Origin: Streptomyces canus
Lineage (GTDB): Bacteria > Actinomycetota > Actinomycetes > Streptomycetales > Streptomycetaceae
Length of the DNA stretch: 64,000 nucleotides
Direction of reading: 5' to 3'
Assembly: GCF_001514145.1 (NCBI RefSeq)
Contig: NZ_KQ948667.1
Span: 248,001 to 312,000, forward strand
Shown here: in pieces, positions 41,597 to 49,916 of the stretch
How positions within the stretch are numbered: position 1 is the stretch's first letter
How the letters are laid out: each line of letters starts with the position of its first letter
Notes under the pieces: generated by a model
Database searches by the model: none
The model's input: only the letters and a program-made list of their open reading frames with translations
Told to the model about the DNA's origin: nothing
Made by a program: the position numbers and the translations under genes

Positions 41597-41968
41597 ATGA
41601 CCATCACCCACGCCTCCTTCGTCACCCTCCCCGTCTCCGACCAGGACCGCGCCCTGCGCTTCTACACCGACGTCCTCGGTCTGACCGTCACCGCCGACCG
41701 GGACCTGCCCCAGGGGCGCTGGCTCCAGGTCGCCCCCGAGGGCGCGCAGACCGTCTTCACGCTCTCCGGCCCGGGCATGGGCGGCTTCGAGCCCGGCTCG
41801 GCCCGGGGGATCATGTTGGTCACGACCGACGTCGACGCGGACTGTGCGCGGCTCACGGAGGCCGGGACCCCCGTACAGGGACCCGACGAGCTCCCGTGGG
41901 GCCGCATGGCCTCCTTCACGGACCCCGACGGCAATGGTCTGATGCTGCTGACGGAGGCACACCAGTAG
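41597..41968 (+). CDS. VOC-family protein (glyoxalase/dioxygenase fold)
   Basis: 123 residues, two beta-alpha-beta-beta-beta modules: FVTLPVSDQDRALRFYTDVL at the start and RMASFTDPDGNGLMLLTEAH at the end, where the final Glu-type metal ligand sits (here LLTE). This group includes glyoxalases, fosfomycin-type thiol transferases and dioxygenases. First gene of an operon with an ArsR regulator (10 bp downstream) and an SRPBCC protein. Substrate unknown. Confidence 0.87.
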   Translation: MTITHASFVTLPVSDQDRALRFYTDVLGLTVTADRDLPQGRWLQVAPEGAQTVFTLSGPGMGGFEPGSARGIMLVTTDVDADCARLTEAGTPVQGPDELPWGRMASFTDPDGNGLMLLTEAHQ

Positions 41969-41978
41969 GAAGGCCGGC

Positions 41979-42347
41979 ATGACCGCATCCGGGGCCGTCG
42001 AGGCCGGGACCACCGAGGCCGACGCGGACCGCGTCTTCGCCGCGCTCGCGAGCGCCGTGCGCCGCGAGGTGCTGCGGCTGCTGCGCGACGGGGGGCCGCA
42101 GCCGGTCCAGGCCCTGGCCGACCACTTCGACATGCGGCGCCCGAGCCTGTCCGAGCATCTGAGGGTGCTGCGCGAGGCCGGCCTCGTCTCCGAGCAGCGC
42201 TCCGGCCGGCAGCGCATCTACCGGCTGGAGGCGGCCCCGCTCGCCGAGGTGCAGGACTGGCTCCATCCGTACGAGCGGTTCTGGCGCGGCCGGCTGAAGG
42301 ACCTGGGCGCGCTGCTGGACCGTATGCCCGACGATGACGTGACATGA
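41979..42347 (+). CDS. ArsR-family transcriptional regulator
   Basis: 122 residues; winged helix at about 20-95: ALASAVRREVLRLLRDGGPQ, ALADHFDMRRPSLSEHLRVL with REAGLVSEQRSGRQRIYRL. It lacks cysteine metal sites, so it belongs to the non-metal ArsR group that pairs with SRPBCC/AHSA1 genes. The start codon is in a purine-rich context (aggaaggccggc ATG). Its last 4 bp overlap the next gene. The likely operator is the 22-bp inverted repeat at 41538-41586. Confidence 0.88.
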   Translation: MTASGAVEAGTTEADADRVFAALASAVRREVLRLLRDGGPQPVQALADHFDMRRPSLSEHLRVLREAGLVSEQRSGRQRIYRLEAAPLAEVQDWLHPYERFWRGRLKDLGALLDRMPDDDVT

Positions 42348-42805
42348 GCAACGCACCCGACGAGGACCTCACGGTCATCCGCGTCGACCAGTTCTTCCCG
42401 CACCCGCCCGCCAAGGTCTGGCGCGCCCTCACCGAGCCCGAACTGCTCGCGCAGTGGCAGATGCAGGGGGCGGAGGCGTTCCGGCTCGAGGTCGGACACC
42501 GGTACACCCTGACCTCCGTCCCGCGGCCCAACTCGAACTTCTCCGGCACCGTCGACGTGGAGGTTCTCGCGTTCGAGCCGCAGCGGATGCTGAGCCTCCG
42601 GTGGACCGACGCCGATCCGGCCAACTCCGCGGACTGGACCGTCACATGGAAGGTGGAACAGGAAGGGCGCGGTACGCGTCTCTTTCTAGTGCACGAGGGT
42701 TTCGATCCCGACGACCCCGCTCAGCTGATGGCCCGGACGATCATGGACGGGGGCTGGCGGACGCATGTGATGCGGGCTCTGGGGCACACGATGGAACGTA
42801 TCTAG
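42344..42805 (+). CDS. SRPBCC/AHSA1-family protein
   Basis: 153 residues with the START-like hydrophobic-pocket fold: FFPHPPAKVWRALTEPELLA at the start, RMLSLRWTDADP in the middle, and EGFDPDDPAQLMARTIMDGG leading to the long C-terminal helix. ATGA overlap with arsR indicates translational coupling. Such proteins bind hydrophobic ligands or act as small stress proteins; with the VOC protein it may handle one compound. No catalytic residues can be assigned. Confidence 0.85.
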   Translation: MSNAPDEDLTVIRVDQFFPHPPAKVWRALTEPELLAQWQMQGAEAFRLEVGHRYTLTSVPRPNSNFSGTVDVEVLAFEPQRMLSLRWTDADPANSADWTVTWKVEQEGRGTRLFLVHEGFDPDDPAQLMARTIMDGGWRTHVMRALGHTMERI

Positions 42806-42851
42806 TGCCCCACACGTCACATCTGTAACCACAGGAACACCCCTCGTGCAC

Positions 42852-42878
42852 GTGCATCTGCTCATGCATCTGCACGTG
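42852..42878. promoter_or_regulatory. Tandem TGCATCTGC repeats upstream of the DUF397 gene
   Basis: TGCATCTGC at 42853-42861 and 42865-42873 followed by ACGTG, about 80 bp before the DUF397 start. The same motif, inverted, lies upstream of the divergently read HATPase gene (43881-43910). Likely operator of the XRE regulator at 44118. Confidence 0.6.
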
Positions 42879-42953
42879 AACAGAGCTATGATCCGGACCA
42901 GTTGACCGCTGCATCACTGGCCACAAGGCCACCGCACCACCGGGGAGCGACCT

Positions 42954-43196
42954 GTGGACCTCGACGTGTACAACGGCATGACGGCCACGGCTCTGCGGGG
43001 GGTGGCCTGGCAGAAGAGCCGGCACAGCAACTCGCAGGGTTCCTGCGTGGAGTTCGCGCGCCTGCCCGACGGGGGAGTTGCGGTGCGCAACTCCCGCTTC
43101 CCGGACGGCCCCGCGCTCGTCTACACGCGCGCGGAGATCGAGGCGATGCTCCTCGGTATCAAGGACGGCGAGTTCGACCACCTGATAGCAGGCTGA
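42954..43196 (+). CDS. DUF397 protein
   Basis: 80 residues from a GTG at 42954 (GGGGAG 7 bp upstream). WQKSRHSNSQGSCVEFARLP and VAVRNSRFPDGPALVYTRAE are the DUF397 hallmarks. In streptomycetes DUF397 proteins are small partners of an XRE/DUF5753 DNA-binding protein, and the pair behaves like toxin-antitoxin-like or developmental switch modules (WhiJ-type). Here both the HATPase and XRE genes lie within 2 kb. A strong hairpin follows the gene. Confidence 0.88.
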   Translation: MDLDVYNGMTATALRGVAWQKSRHSNSQGSCVEFARLPDGGVAVRNSRFPDGPALVYTRAEIEAMLLGIKDGEFDHLIAG

Positions 43197-43197
43197 T

Positions 43198-43223
43198 CCC
43201 CGGTCACCTGTGGGTGACCGGGG
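43198..43223. terminator. Terminator after DUF397 gene
   Basis: Perfect 11-bp stem CCCCGGTCACC / GGTGACCGGGG (43198-43208 with 43213-43223), 4-nt loop, starting directly at the stop codon. It can also serve the convergent HATPase gene. Confidence 0.82.
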
Positions 43224-43287
43224 GTAAGTGCGACATTGCCCCGCGTAACGCGCGTAGAACTGCGGCCCGGTAAAGCGCCGCGATGTA

Positions 43288-43809
43288 TCACTCGGTGGAA
43301 ACCGCGGCCGGACCGGCCTGCGGCTGGAGCCGGAACAGCGCCCAGACCAGCTTGCCGCCCAGCGTCCCGGCCATCGGATGCCAGCCCCAGCTGTCGCTGA
43401 AGGAGTCGACGAGGAACAGACCGCGCCCGGACTCCGCCGAGAAATCGTCGGAATCACGCGCGATGGGACTGTCCTGGCTGGGGTCGCGCACCGCGCACAC
43501 CAGTCGCTCGGTCCACCGCATCAAGTGCAGCCGTACGGGCGGATTCTGCTCCCCGGTGTGCCCGCCGGTCACCGGCACCGCGTGCCGCAGCGCGTTGGTG
43601 ACCAGCTCGGAGACCACGAGACAGATGTCGTCGAAGTGGTCGCCCAGCTCCCACTGGTCGAGCGTTCTGCGGGTGAACCTCCGTGCGTCGCCCACCGCTT
43701 CGTAGCGGGCGGGCAGCGAACAAGAAGCGGCGTCGGACACGGCCGCGGGATCCAGCGGCGGAAGGCCCTGCCGTAACGGCTCGAGCATGGTCGATCCATT
43801 CATCCCCAT
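43288..43809 (-). CDS. ATP-binding (HATPase_c) regulatory protein
   Basis: 173 residues from the ATG at 43809 (CGGGAG 8 bp upstream); the frame is open much further but without family content. N-box VVSELVTNALRHAVPV, G1-like LVCAVRDPSQD, G2 SAESGRGLFLVDSFSDSWGW, and the late GGKLVWALF. This is the streptomycete RsbW/SpoIIAB-like ATPase type, seen next to XRE/DUF397 pairs. Likely a partner-switch or anti-sigma protein in the cytoplasm. Divergent from the XRE gene with the shared repeat motif between. Confidence 0.87.
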   Translation of the reverse strand: MGMNGSTMLEPLRQGLPPLDPAAVSDAASCSLPARYEAVGDARRFTRRTLDQWELGDHFDDICLVVSELVTNALRHAVPVTGGHTGEQNPPVRLHLMRWTERLVCAVRDPSQDSPIARDSDDFSAESGRGLFLVDSFSDSWGWHPMAGTLGGKLVWALFRLQPQAGPAAVSTE

Positions 43810-43880
43810 GCGAGGCACTCCCGGGAACTCGCGGTCGTTGCGATGCAGCGGTTGCGCGGGACCATGGTTTCGGATGAGCG

Positions 43881-43910
43881 GTGCAGATGCAAGGTGCAGA
43901 TGCACGTGCA
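43881..43910. promoter_or_regulatory. Repeated GCAGATGCA motifs between HATPase and XRE genes
   Basis: GCAGATGCA at 43883-43891 and 43896-43904 followed by CGTGCA; reverse complement of the motif before the DUF397 gene. It lies 72 bp upstream of the HATPase start. 43911-44117 also contains an AT-rich stretch (43960-44070) that probably holds the XRE promoter. Confidence 0.6.
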
Positions 43911-44117
43911 GCTGACCGAATTGGACCCACCCGTACCGCTTCTTGGCCATTTTTTCCGCCATCTTCTCCACTACTTCTTTCCTCTTCCTCCTCTCTACGC
44001 CTCTCGGCCCTGTGCAGAATCTTTGGCTTCTTTCCATATCTGTAATCGGACGAGTACTGCTCGGAGTGTTTTAGTGGCAGACTTCGGCCCCTGAAGACGT
44101 TGGGGAGGCTGGCGAAC

Positions 44118-44978
44118 GTGAGCGCGGGAGAGCCCGGATCGGTGGTGCGGCGGATGCTGCTCGGCTCGCAACTCAGGCGACTGCGGGAAGCGCGGGGCAT
44201 CACGCGCGAGGCGGCGGGCTACTCGATCCGCGCGTCCGAGTCGAAGATCAGCCGGATGGAGTTGGGCCGGGTGAGCTTCAAGACACGTGACGTGGAGGAC
44301 CTGCTGACGCTCTACGGCATCACGGACGAGCAGGAGCGGAACTCACTCCTGTCCCTCGCCCGCGAGGCCAACGTCGCGGGCTGGTGGCACAGTTACTCCG
44401 ACGTCCTGCCGAGCTGGTTCCCCACTTATGTGGGTCTGGAGGGCGCCGCCTCCCTCATCCGCGCCTATGAAGTCCAGTTCATCCACGGCCTGTTGCAGAC
44501 CGAGGCGTATGCACGTGCAGTGGTCCGGCGCGGTATGAAGGGTGCGAGCGAGGCGGACGTCGAGAAACGCGTCGCGCTGCGCCTGGAGCGGCAGAAGTAC
44601 CTCGCCGATGACAGCGGTCCCGAGTTCCATGTGGTGCTCGACGAGGCGTCCCTGCGCCGGCCGTACGGCGACCGCGAGGTGATGCGCGGACAGCTCCAGC
44701 ACCTCATCGAGATCTCCGAACGCCCCAACATACGGCTGCAGGTCATGCCGTTCGGCTTCGGCGGCCACTCCGGCGAGAGCGGCGCCTTCACGATCCTCAG
44801 CTTCACGGAGTCCGACCTGACGGACGTCGTCTACCTGGAGCAGCTCACCAGCGCGCTCTACCTGGACAAGCGCGAGGACGTCGGGCAGTACGAGAAGGCG
44901 CTGAAGGAACTCCAGCAGGACAGCCCGGGCCCGGACGAGAGCCGGGATCTGCTGCGCGGTCTCCTCCAACTCTCCTGA
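44118..44978 (+). CDS. XRE-family regulator with DUF5753 domain
   Basis: 286 residues from a GTG at 44118 with GGGGAGG 9 bp upstream. N-terminal HTH: LRRLREARGITREAAGYSIR and ASESKISRMELGRV (residues about 20-55). Then the DUF5753 region: FIHGLLQTEAYARAVV, VVLDEASLRRPYGDREVMRG, LQVMPFGFGGHSG and VVYLEQLTSALYLDK. This is the WhiJ/AbaA-like class that teams with DUF397 proteins and influences development or antibiotic formation in Streptomyces. Probably binds the TGCATCTGC-type repeats flanking its neighbours. Confidence 0.9.
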   Translation: MSAGEPGSVVRRMLLGSQLRRLREARGITREAAGYSIRASESKISRMELGRVSFKTRDVEDLLTLYGITDEQERNSLLSLAREANVAGWWHSYSDVLPSWFPTYVGLEGAASLIRAYEVQFIHGLLQTEAYARAVVRRGMKGASEADVEKRVALRLERQKYLADDSGPEFHVVLDEASLRRPYGDREVMRGQLQHLIEISERPNIRLQVMPFGFGGHSGESGAFTILSFTESDLTDVVYLEQLTSALYLDKREDVGQYEKALKELQQDSPGPDESRDLLRGLLQLS

Positions 44979-45119
44979 ACACGCAGGATCTCCGCGAACA
45001 CCCCTAGGGTTCTCCCCAGAAGATTGCTCAGCGTGCCCAACTGGCGTGCCGCGCAAGTACGATGACGTGTGATCAGACCGTGACGTTGATCGTGTGTCTG
45101 CTAGTGATTTGGGGATCAC

Positions 45120-46580
45120 ATGTCGTCGTACTTCACCGAGCTGGCCCAGCAGTACATCGACGGTGAGTGGCGCCCGGGTACGGGTTCCTGGGACATCATC
45201 GACTTCAACCCGTACGACGACGAGAAGCTGGCGTCGATCACGATAGCCACGGTCGACGAGGTCGACGAGGCGTACCAGGCCGCCGCCCGCGCGCAGAAGA
45301 AGTGGGCCGAGACCAACCCCTACGCCCGCCGTGCCGTGTTCGAGAAGGCGCTCCGGCTGATCGAGGAGCGCGAGGGGGAGATCGCCGAGGCGATCATCGC
45401 GGAACTCGGCGGCACCCGGCTGAAGGCCGGCTTCGAACTCCACCTCGCCAAGGAGTTCCTGCGCGAGGCGATCCACCTCTCACTGCGCCCCGAGGGCCGG
45501 ATCATCCCCTCGCCGGTGGACGGCAAGGAGAACCGGGTCTACCGCGTGCCGGTCGGCGTCGTGGGCGTGATCAGCCCCTTCAACTTCCCCTTCCTGCTGT
45601 CGATCAAGTCGGTCGCCCCCGCGCTCGCACTCGGCAACGCCGTCGTCCTCAAGCCGCACCAGAACACGCCGATCGTCGGCGGCTCCCTGGTCGCGAAGAT
45701 ATTCGAGGACGCCGGGCTGCCCGCCGGTCTGCTCAACGTCGTCATCACCGACATCGCCGAGATCGGCGACGCCTTCCTCGAGCACCCGATCCCGAAGGTC
45801 ATCTCCTTCACCGGCTCCGACAAGGTCGGCCGCCACGTGGCCACCGTCTGCGCCTCGCACTTCAAGCGCTCGGTCCTCGAACTGGGCGGCAACAGCGCCC
45901 TGGTGGTCCTCGACGACGCCGACCTCGACTACGCGGTCGACGCCGCCGTCTTCAGCCGCTACGTCCACCAGGGCCAGGTCTGCATGGCCGCCAACCGTGT
46001 CCTGGTGGACCGGTCGGTCGCCGAGGAGTTCACCGAGAAGTTCGTCGCCAAGGTGCGGACGCTGAAGGCCGGCGACCCGCGCGACCCCGAGACGGTCATC
46101 GGCCCTGTCATCAACTCCTCGCAGGCGGACGCCATTTCGAGTGCCGTCGAGCAGGCGCTCGCCGAGGGCGCGACGGCCCTGGTGCACGGCACCAGGACGG
46201 ACAACCTGGTCGAGCCCTCCGTCCTGACGGACCTGCCCGCCAACTCGCCCCTCCTCCAGCAGGAGCTCTTCGGCCCGGTCGCCCTCCTCGTCACCTTCGA
46301 CGGCGAGGAGGAGGCCGTCCGTCTGGTCAACGACACCCCGTACGGCCTCAGCGGCGCCGTCCACACCGCGAACATCGAGCGTGGTGTCGGCTTCGCCAAG
46401 CGGATCGACACCGGCATGTTCCACGTCAACGACGGCACCGTCCACGACGAGCCGATCGTCCCCTTCGGCGGCGAGAAGCACTCCGGCATCGGCCGCCTGA
46501 ACGGCGACACCATGCTGGACTCCTTCACCACCACCAAGTGGATCTCGGTCCAGCACGGCCGCAGCGGCTTCCCCTTCTGA
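45120..46580 (+). CDS. Aldehyde dehydrogenase (benzaldehyde/vanillin-type)
   Basis: 486 residues, full length for the NAD(P)-dependent ALDH superfamily (aldehyde to acid). Catalytic C288 in QGQVCMAANR and general base E254 in VLELGGNSALVV; the cofactor region ISPFNFPFLLSIKSVAPALA and SFTGSDKVGRH are clear, as is the C-terminal PFGGEKHSGIGRLNG. Similarity of the motifs points to the benzaldehyde/vanillin group acting on aromatic aldehydes, but this is only a subgroup guess. ATG at 45120 with GGGG 7 bp upstream. Followed by a strong hairpin, so monocistronic. Confidence 0.92.
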   Translation: MSSYFTELAQQYIDGEWRPGTGSWDIIDFNPYDDEKLASITIATVDEVDEAYQAAARAQKKWAETNPYARRAVFEKALRLIEEREGEIAEAIIAELGGTRLKAGFELHLAKEFLREAIHLSLRPEGRIIPSPVDGKENRVYRVPVGVVGVISPFNFPFLLSIKSVAPALALGNAVVLKPHQNTPIVGGSLVAKIFEDAGLPAGLLNVVITDIAEIGDAFLEHPIPKVISFTGSDKVGRHVATVCASHFKRSVLELGGNSALVVLDDADLDYAVDAAVFSRYVHQGQVCMAANRVLVDRSVAEEFTEKFVAKVRTLKAGDPRDPETVIGPVINSSQADAISSAVEQALAEGATALVHGTRTDNLVEPSVLTDLPANSPLLQQELFGPVALLVTFDGEEEAVRLVNDTPYGLSGAVHTANIERGVGFAKRIDTGMFHVNDGTVHDEPIVPFGGEKHSGIGRLNGDTMLDSFTTTKWISVQHGRSGFPF

Positions 46581-46605
46581 TTTCGCGCATACGACCGCTG
46601 CCGCG

Positions 46606-46642
46606 CGGGCCCTTCAGGACCGAAACTGTCCTCAAGGGCCCG
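46606..46642. terminator. Terminator after aldehyde dehydrogenase
   Basis: 15-bp stem with one mismatch (46606-46620 with 46628-46642) and a 7-nt loop, 25 bp after the stop. Confidence 0.8.
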
Positions 46643-46697
46643 TAGCTTCGTGGGTGTCGGGGGGAAGGCCCCTCGAGCCCGACGAAAGGCGGCGGTC

Positions 46698-47234
46698 ATG
46701 GTCACTCACGTTCCCGCGGAGGAGTACGGCGACGAGCGCGGAGCCCTCCTCTCCTTCCTGGAGGAGCAGCGCGGCGGGATCCGGCGCACGGTGCTCGGGC
46801 TGACGCACGAGCAGGCCGTGAGCCGGCCGAGCGTGAGCGAGCTCTCCCTGGCCGGGCTGGTCAAGCATGTCGCCGAGACCGAGCAGGGCTGGATCGCCCG
46901 GGCCAAGGGCGAGGAGCCGGCCGTGCAGCGGGACCCGTCGAACTGGCACGAGTGTTTCGCCCTGGTCGACGACGAGACCGTCGAGTCGCAGCTGGCGTAC
47001 TGGGAGAAGGTGGCCGCCGAGACGGAGGCGTTCGCCCGCTCGGCGCCGAGCCTCGACGACACCTTCCCGCTCCCGGACCAGCCCTGGTTCCCGCCGGAGG
47101 GCCGGGCCTCCGTGCGCTGGGTGCTCCTGCACCTGATCCGGGAGACGGCCCGCCATGCCGGGCACGCCGACATCATCCGCGAGTCCCTCGACGGGAAGAC
47201 GGCGTTCGAGCTGGTTGCGCTCGCCGGAAAGTGA
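46698..47234 (+). CDS. DinB-family protein (DUF664)
   Basis: 178 residues from the ATG at 46698 (GAAAGGCGG upstream). Four-helix DinB fold with metal-ligand candidates: H in LVKHVAETEQGW, and HLIRETARHAGHADIIRESL near the end (two His in the last helix). Members include bacillithiol/mycothiol-dependent S-transferases and maleylpyruvate isomerase-like enzymes, so mycothiol-linked detoxification is possible. 18 bp before a PadR gene, possibly co-transcribed. Confidence 0.88.
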   Translation: MVTHVPAEEYGDERGALLSFLEEQRGGIRRTVLGLTHEQAVSRPSVSELSLAGLVKHVAETEQGWIARAKGEEPAVQRDPSNWHECFALVDDETVESQLAYWEKVAAETEAFARSAPSLDDTFPLPDQPWFPPEGRASVRWVLLHLIRETARHAGHADIIRESLDGKTAFELVALAGK

Positions 47235-47252
47235 CGTCCTAACCTGGACCGC

Positions 47253-47894
47253 ATGTCAGCGATCCGTCTTCTCGTGCTCGGCGCGGTGCGCCAGCACGGG
47301 CGGGCCCACGGCTACCAGGTGCGCAACGACCTGGAGTACTGGGGCGCGCACGAGTGGTCCAATGCCAAGCCCGGCTCGATCTACCACGCCCTGAAGCAGA
47401 TGGCGAAGCAAGGGCTGCTGATCGAGCACGAGACGGCGCCGTCCACCGCGGGCGGCCCGCCGCGCACGGAGTACGAGATCACCGAGGCCGGCACCGAGGA
47501 GTGCTTCCGGCTGGTGCGCGAGGCGTTGACCTCGTACGACCAGAAGATGGACGTCAAGTCGGCGGCGATCGGCTTCATCGTCGAACTGCCGCGCGCCGAG
47601 GCGGTGGCGCTGCTGAAGGAGCGGATCCGCGGGATCGAGGCGTGGCGTTCCTCCGTCACCGAGCACTACGTGCCCGAGGACGGTCCGGAACAACTCGGCC
47701 ACATCGGCGAGATCATGAACCTCTGGATCCACACGGCCGACGCCGAGGCCGAATGGACCCAGGGGCTCATCGGCCGCATCGAGGGCGGGGCATACACCTT
47801 CGGGGGAGAGGGAGAGCCGTTCGTCGGCGTTCTCGCCGAGGGCGCGGAAAACCCGTACGCCACGGGGGAGCGGCACCCCGGGGACGCTCGCTAA
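47253..47894 (+). CDS. PadR-family transcriptional regulator
   Basis: 213 residues. N-terminal winged helix: IRLLVLGAVRQHGRAHGYQV, then AKPGSIYHALKQMAKQGLL and PPRTEYEITEAGTEE, the PadR wing. The C-terminal part is long and helical, typical of PadR-s2 type with an extra coiled coil. It directly precedes an ABC exporter. Two TCAAGTTTGAC sites fill the gap and would let it control the exporter. Confidence 0.9.
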   Translation: MSAIRLLVLGAVRQHGRAHGYQVRNDLEYWGAHEWSNAKPGSIYHALKQMAKQGLLIEHETAPSTAGGPPRTEYEITEAGTEECFRLVREALTSYDQKMDVKSAAIGFIVELPRAEAVALLKERIRGIEAWRSSVTEHYVPEDGPEQLGHIGEIMNLWIHTADAEAEWTQGLIGRIEGGAYTFGGEGEPFVGVLAEGAENPYATGERHPGDAR

Positions 47895-47953
47895 TCAAGT
47901 TTGACGAATGTGCGCCGCGGCGTTACTTTGAGAGGGTAGTCAAGTTTGACTAC
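47895..47953. promoter_or_regulatory. PadR operator candidates before the ABC exporter
   Basis: TCAAGTTTGAC at 47895-47905 and 47940-47950, the second inside the palindrome GTAGTCAA-GT-TTGACTAC (47936-47953), with GGAGGG 7 bp before the ABC start at 47978. The sites are about four helical turns apart (45 bp). Confidence 0.7.
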
Positions 47954-47977
47954 ATGCCGATCTTGGAGGGTGCCTCG

Positions 47978-48931
47978 ATGACCGACGTGATCGTCGCGGA
48001 AGGCCTGCGGAAGCGGTACGGCGACAAGGCCGCCCTGGACGGGCTCGACCTGAGGGTCGCGCGCGGCAGCGTCCACGGCGTGCTCGGCCCCAACGGCGCG
48101 GGAAAGACCACCCTGGTCCGCGTCCTGTCCACCCTGCTGCGCCCGGACGAGGGCCGCGCCGAGGTGGCGGGCCACGACGCGGAGCACGAGGCCTATGACG
48201 TACGGCTGCGTATCGGTCTGCTCGGCCAGCACGCGGCCCTCGACGAGGAGCTCGGCGGCCGCCAGAACCTGGAGATGTTCGGCCGCCTGTACCACCTGGG
48301 CGCCCGCCACGCGCGCGTGCGTGCCGACGAACTCCTGGAGCGCTTCGGCCTGGCCGACACCGGACGCAAGCCGGTCCGCGCCTACAGCGGAGGCATGCGG
48401 CGCCGCCTGGACCTCGCGGCCTCCCTGATCCGCGACCCGGAGGTGCTGTTCCTGGACGAACCCACGACCGGCCTCGACCCGCGCGGCCGCGCCGAAGTCT
48501 GGGCCGCGGTCCGCTCCCTGGTCGGCGGCGGTACGACGGTCCTGCTGACCACGCAGTACCTGGAGGAGGCCGACCAGCTCGCCGACCGCATCTCCCTCGT
48601 CGACCGGGGCCGGGTCGTCGCCGACGGCACGGCGGACGAGCTGAAGGCGCGAACCGGCGGCGACCGGATCGACGTGGTCCTGCGGGACGGCGGCCAACTG
48701 GGCGCGGCCGTCGCCCTGTTGCCTCTCGACGCGGCCGGGGTGTCGGTCGACGCCGACCGCCGGCTGCTCAGCGCTCCGGTCACCGACCGGATGGCGGCGC
48801 TCTCCGGTGTCGTACGGGCCCTGGAGTCGGCCGGCATCGAGGCGGAGGACGTGGTCCTGCGCCGGCCCACGCTGGACGAGGTGTTCCTGCACCTCACCGG
48901 TGACGACCACCGAGTGAAGGAGGCCGTGTGA
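47978..48931 (+). CDS. ABC transporter ATP-binding protein (DrrA-type)
   Basis: 317 residues from the ATG at 47978 (TTGGAGGG 7 bp upstream). Walker A GPNGAGKTTLVRVLS (residue about 38), Q-loop LLGQHAALDEELGG, signature YSGGMRRRLDLAASL, Walker B VLFLDEPTTGLDP, H-loop LTTQYLEEADQL. The C-terminal extension (GDRIDVVLRDGGQLGAAV; RRPTLDEVFLHLTG) is that of drug exporters of the daunorubicin type. The next gene, overlapping by 4 bp, is its ABC-2 permease. Drives export of an unknown compound under PadR control. Confidence 0.92.
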   Translation: MTDVIVAEGLRKRYGDKAALDGLDLRVARGSVHGVLGPNGAGKTTLVRVLSTLLRPDEGRAEVAGHDAEHEAYDVRLRIGLLGQHAALDEELGGRQNLEMFGRLYHLGARHARVRADELLERFGLADTGRKPVRAYSGGMRRRLDLAASLIRDPEVLFLDEPTTGLDPRGRAEVWAAVRSLVGGGTTVLLTTQYLEEADQLADRISLVDRGRVVADGTADELKARTGGDRIDVVLRDGGQLGAAVALLPLDAAGVSVDADRRLLSAPVTDRMAALSGVVRALESAGIEAEDVVLRRPTLDEVFLHLTGDDHRVKEAV

Positions 48932-49689
48932 CCACCTACGCGCTGACCGATTCCTGGACCATGACCCGGCGCGAACTCGCCCACTGGGCACGGCAGCCGG
49001 TGCGGGTCCTCGTCGGGCTGGTCTTCCCCGTGATGCTGCTGCTGATGTTCGGCTATCTCGTCGGCGGCGGCCGGGGCGTCGAGGGGGAGTACGTCGACTA
49101 CCTGGTCCCCGGGATGCTCGCGCTGACCATGGCGTTCGGGCTGGAGGCGACCATGATCGCCGTCACCCAGGACCTCAACAAGGGCGTGATCGACCGGTTC
49201 CGGTCCATGCCGATGGCCAACGGGGCCGTTCTGGTGGGCCGTTCGGCCGCCGACATGCTCCAGTCCGTGCTGAGCCTGGCCGCGATGATCGGCGTCGGGT
49301 ACGCGATCGGCTGGCGGGTCCACGGAGGCGTCGGCGGGCTCCTGGCCGCGGTGGGCCTGTTGCTGCTCTTCCGGTTCGCGATGCTCTGGATCGGCATCCA
49401 TCTGGCGATGGTCGCCGGGAAGCCGGAGATGGTGCAGGCCGTGCAGATCCTGGTCTGGCCGGTCGGCTTCCTGTCCAACGCCTTCGCGACCCCGGACTCC
49501 ATGCCCGGCTGGCTGGGCACGGTCGTCGACTGGAACCCGATGTCCCAGACGGCCACGGCCGTCCGGGACCAGCTGGGCGGCCCCGGCGGCGAACCCGGTC
49601 ACGTAGGGGCCGCCGTTGTCTGGCCGCTGGCCCTTCTGGCGGTGTTCTTCCCGCTGGCCCTACGGCGGTTCGCGCGCCTGAGCCGCTAG
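48928..49689 (+). CDS. ABC-2 type permease
   Basis: 253 residues from a GTG at 48928 overlapping the ATPase stop. Six hydrophobic segments (among them VGLVFPVMLLLMFGYLVGGG, LVPGMLALTMAFGLEATMIA, AVGLLLLFRFAMLWIGIHLA) and the ABC-2 signature region KGVIDRFRSMPMANGAVLVG. Pairs with the DrrA-type ATPase to form a homodimeric exporter; substrate unknown, likely a hydrophobic antibiotic. 49690-49916 downstream shows no gene. Confidence 0.9.
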   Translation: MTTYALTDSWTMTRRELAHWARQPVRVLVGLVFPVMLLLMFGYLVGGGRGVEGEYVDYLVPGMLALTMAFGLEATMIAVTQDLNKGVIDRFRSMPMANGAVLVGRSAADMLQSVLSLAAMIGVGYAIGWRVHGGVGGLLAAVGLLLLFRFAMLWIGIHLAMVAGKPEMVQAVQILVWPVGFLSNAFATPDSMPGWLGTVVDWNPMSQTATAVRDQLGGPGGEPGHVGAAVVWPLALLAVFFPLALRRFARLSR

Positions 49690-49916
49690 ATGTATTGACC
49701 CGCAGGGTTGTTCACACGGCTGATCGGTGGCCGGCCTCCGGCTCCGCTCGCTCGGGGCCGCGGGTCGACCAGGTTCAGCGGCCACGACTTCGGCACCGCG
49801 TCCGTGGCCCGGCAGCGGGCGGACACCCTGCGCCCCCCGAGCGGCGGACGCTCGGCGGGCCTCTCGGGCACCTTGTGCAGCGACGTCGGCATGCCACCTC
49901 ACGCGATCAACGTCGG

